Shown in pieces: positions 5,954 through 9,209 of a stretch of 9,209 nucleotides of DNA. Where the stretch lies: NCBI GenBank assembly GCA_040752295.1, contig JBFMFE010000056.1, positions 1 to 9,209 of the forward strand. Reading direction: 5' to 3'. This DNA comes from JBFMFE01 sp040752295. Its GTDB lineage: Bacteria; UBP15; UBA6099; JBFMBQ01. The number at the start of each line of letters is the position of its first letter. Position 1 is the stretch's first letter. Below the pieces are notes generated by a model that searched no databases, had not been told where the DNA came from, and was given only the letters and a program-made list of their open reading frames with translations. The translations under genes and the position numbers were made by a program.

Positions 5954-5957
5954 AGGG

Positions 5958-7001
5958 TCAGAAAGTGCGCGTGATCTTGCGCAGGTAGCGCGGATTGTCG
6001 GGATCGATCCCCTTCGCGAGCGCGCAGTAGTGGGCGAGGAACTGGAACGGCGCTATGTAGAAGATCGGGCTGATTGCCTCCGGCGGCGAAAACGGCATTT
6101 TGACGGGGACAGCCGCGCCGCCGAGGATGGACTCGCTGAAGGAGACGACGACCGTCTCGCAGCGGCGGCGGTTCAAGCCGGCGAGCACGCCGCGCATGGG
6201 AGCGAGCATCTTCCCCTCGGCGGCGCAGAGAAAGACCGGGAACCCCTCGCCGGTCATGGCGATGGGACCGTGGAGAAAATCTGCGGTGGAGAACGGCTGG
6301 GCGACGGTGTAGCAGGTCTCCATCAGTTTGAGCGAGGCTTCCCTGACGGTGGCGTAGTTGAAGCCGCGCCCGATAACGGCGCAGTGGGACATATAACGGT
6401 ACCGCCCGGCGAGGTCGCGCACCGCCGGCTCGATTGAAAGGACACGGCGCAGGCGCCCGGGCATCTCCTCCAGCTGCCTCGTGAAGCGTTTGTCCCGCCG
6501 GAGGGCGGCGGAGAGCATCATCATGGCGAGGAGCTGGCAGGTGTAGGTCTTTGTGGCGGCGAGGGCTTTTTCCCTTCCGGCGTGGAGGAAGACGACCTCG
6601 TGCGCCGCTTCGGTTATCGGCGAGGCGGGCGAGTTCGTGACGGCGACGGCGAAGGCGCCGCGCTCCCGCGCGCGGGCGAGCGTGGCGACGACGTCGGTTC
6701 CCTCGCCGGACTGCGAGACGCCGATGACGGCGCCCCCTTTCATGTCAACGCCCCCGCCGTACACGGTGAATATGGAGGGCGCGGCGAGAACGCAGGGAAT
6801 GCCGTTGCGGTACTCGATGAGGTACTTGCCGAAGACCGCGGCGTTGTCGGAGCTTCCCCTTGCGGCGAGCATAATGAAGCGGATTGCGCGCTTTCCGAAC
6901 TCCGCGCCGATGCGTTCGACCTTTTTCCTCTCTCGCGCGTACATCCGCTCGAGCGCCTCCGGCTGCTCGCGTATTTCGCGTATCATCCACGTGTCCTTCA
7001 A
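5958..7001 (-). CDS. GlmS-like SIS-domain aminosugar isomerase/deaminase
   Basis: This 347-residue cytoplasmic protein matches the two-SIS-domain isomerase half of glucosamine-6-phosphate synthase, without the glutaminase domain. Sugar-phosphate-binding motifs are RGSSDNA (48-54), SQSGEGTDV (96-104) and the EKALAATKTYT block (144-154). The second domain keeps the catalytic set by comparison with GlmS: K225 and E228 in EASLKLMET, H244 in HGP, and the C-terminal lysine loop in NPRYLRKITRTF. Such stand-alone proteins include glucosamine-6-phosphate deaminase (NagB-II type) and FrlB-like deglycases, so it probably interconverts an amino-sugar or glycated-amine phosphate with a ketose phosphate. 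The TTG start at 7001 is chosen because GGAGG lies 7 nt upstream and it overlaps the preceding stop as TTGA; ATG at 6986 is less likely. Confidence 0.88.
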   Translation of the reverse strand: MKDTWMIREIREQPEALERMYARERKKVERIGAEFGKRAIRFIMLAARGSSDNAAVFGKYLIEYRNGIPCVLAAPSIFTVYGGGVDMKGGAVIGVSQSGEGTDVVATLARARERGAFAVAVTNSPASPITEAAHEVVFLHAGREKALAATKTYTCQLLAMMMLSAALRRDKRFTRQLEEMPGRLRRVLSIEPAVRDLAGRYRYMSHCAVIGRGFNYATVREASLKLMETCYTVAQPFSTADFLHGPIAMTGEGFPVFLCAAEGKMLAPMRGVLAGLNRRRCETVVVSFSESILGGAAVPVKMPFSPPEAISPIFYIAPFQFLAHYCALAKGIDPDNPRYLRKITRTF

Positions 7002-7951
7002 TCCGGCGCCTCCTTCATGTGTCCCCGCGCCGCGCCCCGTCCGGCGCGCGCGGTCGCAGGTCTTTCGAGCGCCCCGCGGCGCGGCGTTCCGGAGAGCGGC
7101 GGCGTCCCGCGGGGCGCTCCTTCAGCACCGGCGGCGGCGTATCTGCACGCGGCGAAGCAGGCGGTCTGGAGGGAGACGCCGCGCGCGAGTCCGAAGGCTG
7201 TCCGCGCGACAAGCCCCGCCTCGTTCCACGCGCGCCGTCCCGCCGTCCGGGGCGCTGGGACGTAGGCGGGCGCCGCGGGGTCCGTCCCGCACGCGACGCC
7301 GAAGCCGCGGACGGAAATGACCACGGCGCCCGCGCCGAAGCCTAAAAGCAGTCCCACGCACGCCGCCGCGTCCCGCGTCCCGCGTATCTTGCGGTACGTC
7401 ATCGCCTGCGCCTCCTCGACGTCCACGACAAGCACGTCCACCTCGGAAAGAAGCCTGCGGGAGACCGACCCCGGACCGGTCACCTTCACCATCGCCGGAA
7501 TCCCGAAATGATGCGCGAGGGCGAGGGCGAACCTGACGGTGTCGGGTGGAACGTCGGTGAAGACGATGACGAGGTCGCAGCTCGAGACCATCGCGCGCGC
7601 GGCTAAAAGAACGCTTCTGTCCATGTGCGCGCCCGCGCCGTGAAGCCCGGCGGCGTAATCCGCGCCGCCGCTCCCCGCCCCCGGCGCAAGCCGCGCCGTG
7701 TCCGCGCTCTTCCTGCGCTCGACGAAATCCACGTTCACCCTGCTCTTCCTCAACTCCGACACCACCGCCGCGCCGCCCTCGTCAAGACCGACGCTCGACA
7801 GAAAAAAAACCCTCGCGCCCATGCGCGCAAGCTCGAGGCTCACGCGCACGGGCATGCCGCCCGGCACAAGCCCGCCGGACGACCCCGCCTGCCCTGCCTC
7901 AACGTACGCGCCGCCCACGACCGCCGCCTGCGGCTTTTTCGCGTTCCCCAT
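6998..7951 (-). CDS. PfkB/ribokinase-family protein with eroded kinase motifs
   Basis: A 317-residue protein with the PfkB carbohydrate-kinase layout: an N-terminal strand VVGG, the ARMGARVFFLSSVGLDEGG turn (42-60), a Rossmann-like middle (125-160), VDVLVVDVEEAQAM (171-184), and a C-terminal helix AFGLARGVSLQTACFAACRYAA. The key motifs are damaged. The expected DTxGAGD anion hole and catalytic base is replaced by AGRRAWNEAG (237-246), the N-x-x-E magnesium site is DVEE (177-180), and the GGxxxN substrate turn is GGMPVRV (31-37). The tail after about residue 277 is basic, low-complexity Arg/Pro/Gly. The reading frame is intact and coupled to the SIS gene (TTGA), so it is translated. It could be a pseudokinase, a sugar-binding partner, or a diverged kinase. 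ATG at 7951 has GGGGTGA 9 nt upstream. Confidence 0.75.
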   Translation of the reverse strand: MGNAKKPQAAVVGGAYVEAGQAGSSGGLVPGGMPVRVSLELARMGARVFFLSSVGLDEGGAAVVSELRKSRVNVDFVERRKSADTARLAPGAGSGGADYAAGLHGAGAHMDRSVLLAARAMVSSCDLVIVFTDVPPDTVRFALALAHHFGIPAMVKVTGPGSVSRRLLSEVDVLVVDVEEAQAMTYRKIRGTRDAAACVGLLLGFGAGAVVISVRGFGVACGTDPAAPAYVPAPRTAGRRAWNEAGLVARTAFGLARGVSLQTACFAACRYAAAGAEGAPRGTPPLSGTPRRGALERPATARAGRGAARGHMKEAPD

Positions 7952-7983
7952 GCTCGGTTTTCACCCCGGCGCTTCAGTCCCGT

Positions 7984-9186
7984 TCAGACGACAGTGAAGG
8001 TGGACTTTCCCGGCGCGGACGCGGAAAAATACTGAAGCGGGAACGCATCGCCGCCCTTTCGCGCTGTGGGATAGCCCGCGGCGACGAGCGCCACGACCCT
8101 GCACCGGGCTGGAATCCGGAGGATTTCCTTCACTTTTTTCTCCGAAAAAACGAACGACAGGTTGAGGGCGACCCCGAGGCTCGACGCCGCGAGCATCACG
8201 TGGGAGAGGGCGATAGGGACGTCTATGAGGTAATAAGGCTGCTGCTCGCCGCGCATACGGATCAGGCTCTCCTCCGTCGCGACCGCGGCGATGACCACGG
8301 GCGCCGAGGCGAACGGCACGGGCAGTCCGTCGTCGTCCCACGCCGCGCTTTCCAGCCGTTCCTTCGTCCTGTCGTCGTCCACGAGTATGAAGCGCCAGGG
8401 CTGCGCGTTGCTCGCCGAGGGCGCGAGCCGCGCCGCTTCCACCATCGCCCCTATCTTCCAGTCCTCCACGGCGCGCCCCGAGAACGCCTTCGCGAAGCGC
8501 ACGCCCTTCACGAGCGAAAGGAGGGTTTCCCCGCGCCCCGCGGCGCTCCCGGCGCCGCCCTCCACCGCCCCCGGCGCGCCGCCGGGCGCGCACGGCAGCT
8601 CGAACCGCCGACCGTAAACGTTTCTGGACAGTATCTCCCTCTGCGGCAGACGCCTTTTGTGCATCCTCTCGACGGCGTACCTGTCGTACTGCCCGGCGAG
8701 GTCGAGCGCCTTCGGCGTCCGCCGCATCGGGTAGCCGAGCGGCGAGACCGCGACCACGCGAAAGCCGCCGTCGTGACCGAGCGCTCTTTTCACCGGCTCT
8801 TCCTCGAACGCCCCGATCCAGCACGTGCCCAGACCGTTCTCCCATGCCGACAGCACGAGGAATTCCATCGCGACGCTCGTGTCCGAGACGTAAAAATGTC
8901 TGTCGCGGCTCCTGCCGGAAAGCCCGGGGCGGGCGCACGCGACCACGAAAGCGGGGATGCCCGGCGCCCTCAGCCAGGGATTGATGCTGCTTCGCAGACC
9001 GGTCCCGCACGCGGAGATGAGACCGCGCACGAGCCGCTCGTCGCCGGCGACGAAAAACTTCCAGCACCGGCGCCCGCCGAACCCGGGCGCATGGTCAACC
9101 ACCCGCGCCACGCGCTTGAGGGTTTCCTTTGAGACGCGCGCCCCGTCGTAACGCCTCACGCTGCGCCTCCCGCGGACTATGTTCAT
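7984..9186 (-). CDS. Tandem nitroreductase-like flavoprotein (two fused domains, probably 5'-partial)
   Basis: This 400-residue protein contains two nitroreductase-like domains joined by a Gly/Ala/Pro linker (about 185-222). Such enzymes are normally FMN-dependent homodimers of about 200 residues. Domain 1 (1-165) keeps RGRRSVRRY (5-13), NGLGTCWIG (117-125) and SPLGYP (149-153), but has FGGRRCW (37-42+) where SxxNxQPW is expected. Domain 2 (about 223-375) keeps SASNAQPWRF (257-266) and AAGYP, but lacks the N-terminal arginine motif and the glycine loop (LGVALNLSF). ATG at 9186 is the first methionine; TTG at 9189 is also in frame. The frame stays open to the window edge and reads DGELAELMNIVRGRRS, typical of a longer nitroreductase, so an upstream part, for example a ferredoxin domain, may be cut off. 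It lies 32 bases before the PfkB-like gene. Substrate unknown. Confidence 0.8.
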   Translation of the reverse strand: MNIVRGRRSVRRYDGARVSKETLKRVARVVDHAPGFGGRRCWKFFVAGDERLVRGLISACGTGLRSSINPWLRAPGIPAFVVACARPGLSGRSRDRHFYVSDTSVAMEFLVLSAWENGLGTCWIGAFEEEPVKRALGHDGGFRVVAVSPLGYPMRRTPKALDLAGQYDRYAVERMHKRRLPQREILSRNVYGRRFELPCAPGGAPGAVEGGAGSAAGRGETLLSLVKGVRFAKAFSGRAVEDWKIGAMVEAARLAPSASNAQPWRFILVDDDRTKERLESAAWDDDGLPVPFASAPVVIAAVATEESLIRMRGEQQPYYLIDVPIALSHVMLAASSLGVALNLSFVFSEKKVKEILRIPARCRVVALVAAGYPTARKGGDAFPLQYFSASAPGKSTFTVV

Positions 9187-9209
9187 CAATTCCGCAAGCT
9201 CACCGTCGC

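Noticed and set aside
6582..7265. Plus-strand frames opposite the SIS and PfkB-like genes
   Set aside because: Antisense shadows; the minus-strand SIS frame has intact sugar-isomerase motifs.
7961..9067. 368-codon minus-strand frame overlapping the nitroreductase
   Set aside because: Arg/Gly-rich with no motifs; the overlapping frame carries RRSVRRY and SASNAQPW.

Overview
The window is GC-rich bacterial DNA. Apart from one tRNA gene, every gene I can support lies on the minus strand and reads from high to low coordinates. Bacterial hallmarks are Shine-Dalgarno-led ATG, GTG and TTG starts, ATGA/TTGA stop-start overlaps, a type III pantothenate kinase, and intergenic DNA rich in short palindromes and degenerate GAATG/TGTCCAAT-like repeats. 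Together with a deoxyhypusine-synthase-family gene this suggests an uncultivated, deeply branching Gram-negative-type lineage. I cannot name the phylum from sequence alone.

In transcription order, the right part (9209 to 4707) holds four closely spaced genes: a double-domain nitroreductase-like flavoprotein (probably running off the right edge), a PfkB-fold sugar-kinase homologue whose key motifs are eroded, a GlmS-like SIS-domain isomerase/deaminase without a glutaminase domain, and a 12-TM major facilitator transporter. Kinase homologue, isomerase and transporter look like a sugar-phosphate or amino-sugar module, though the kinase may no longer be catalytic.

A well-formed sigma70-type promoter (4579-4607) then starts a second unit: a zinc-ribbon + LURP-one-related (LOR/YxjI-like) protein, phosphoribosylanthranilate isomerase (trpF), a 98-residue unknown charged protein, and coaX. 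The first three are joined by 4-base stop-start overlaps. The coaX frame does not stop before the convergent tRNA-Arg(TCT) gene; its last 12 codons are the antisense of that tRNA.

From 1515 to 1973 there is a gene-free stretch with an extended -10 promoter for the left-most gene, an inverted repeat just upstream of it, and a structured element (1810-1903) with two mutually exclusive pairings. The left-most gene (450-1514) is a bacterial deoxyhypusine-synthase-like protein with its catalytic lysine intact, followed by a compact intrinsic terminator. The first 400 bases are mostly repeat and palindrome DNA, with at most the tail of an unidentified gene at the very edge.

The observations I would follow up first are the nitroreductase fusion, in which each half appears to keep the complementary part of one FMN site; the apparent pseudokinase beside an intact isomerase; and the coaX/tRNA-Arg overlap.
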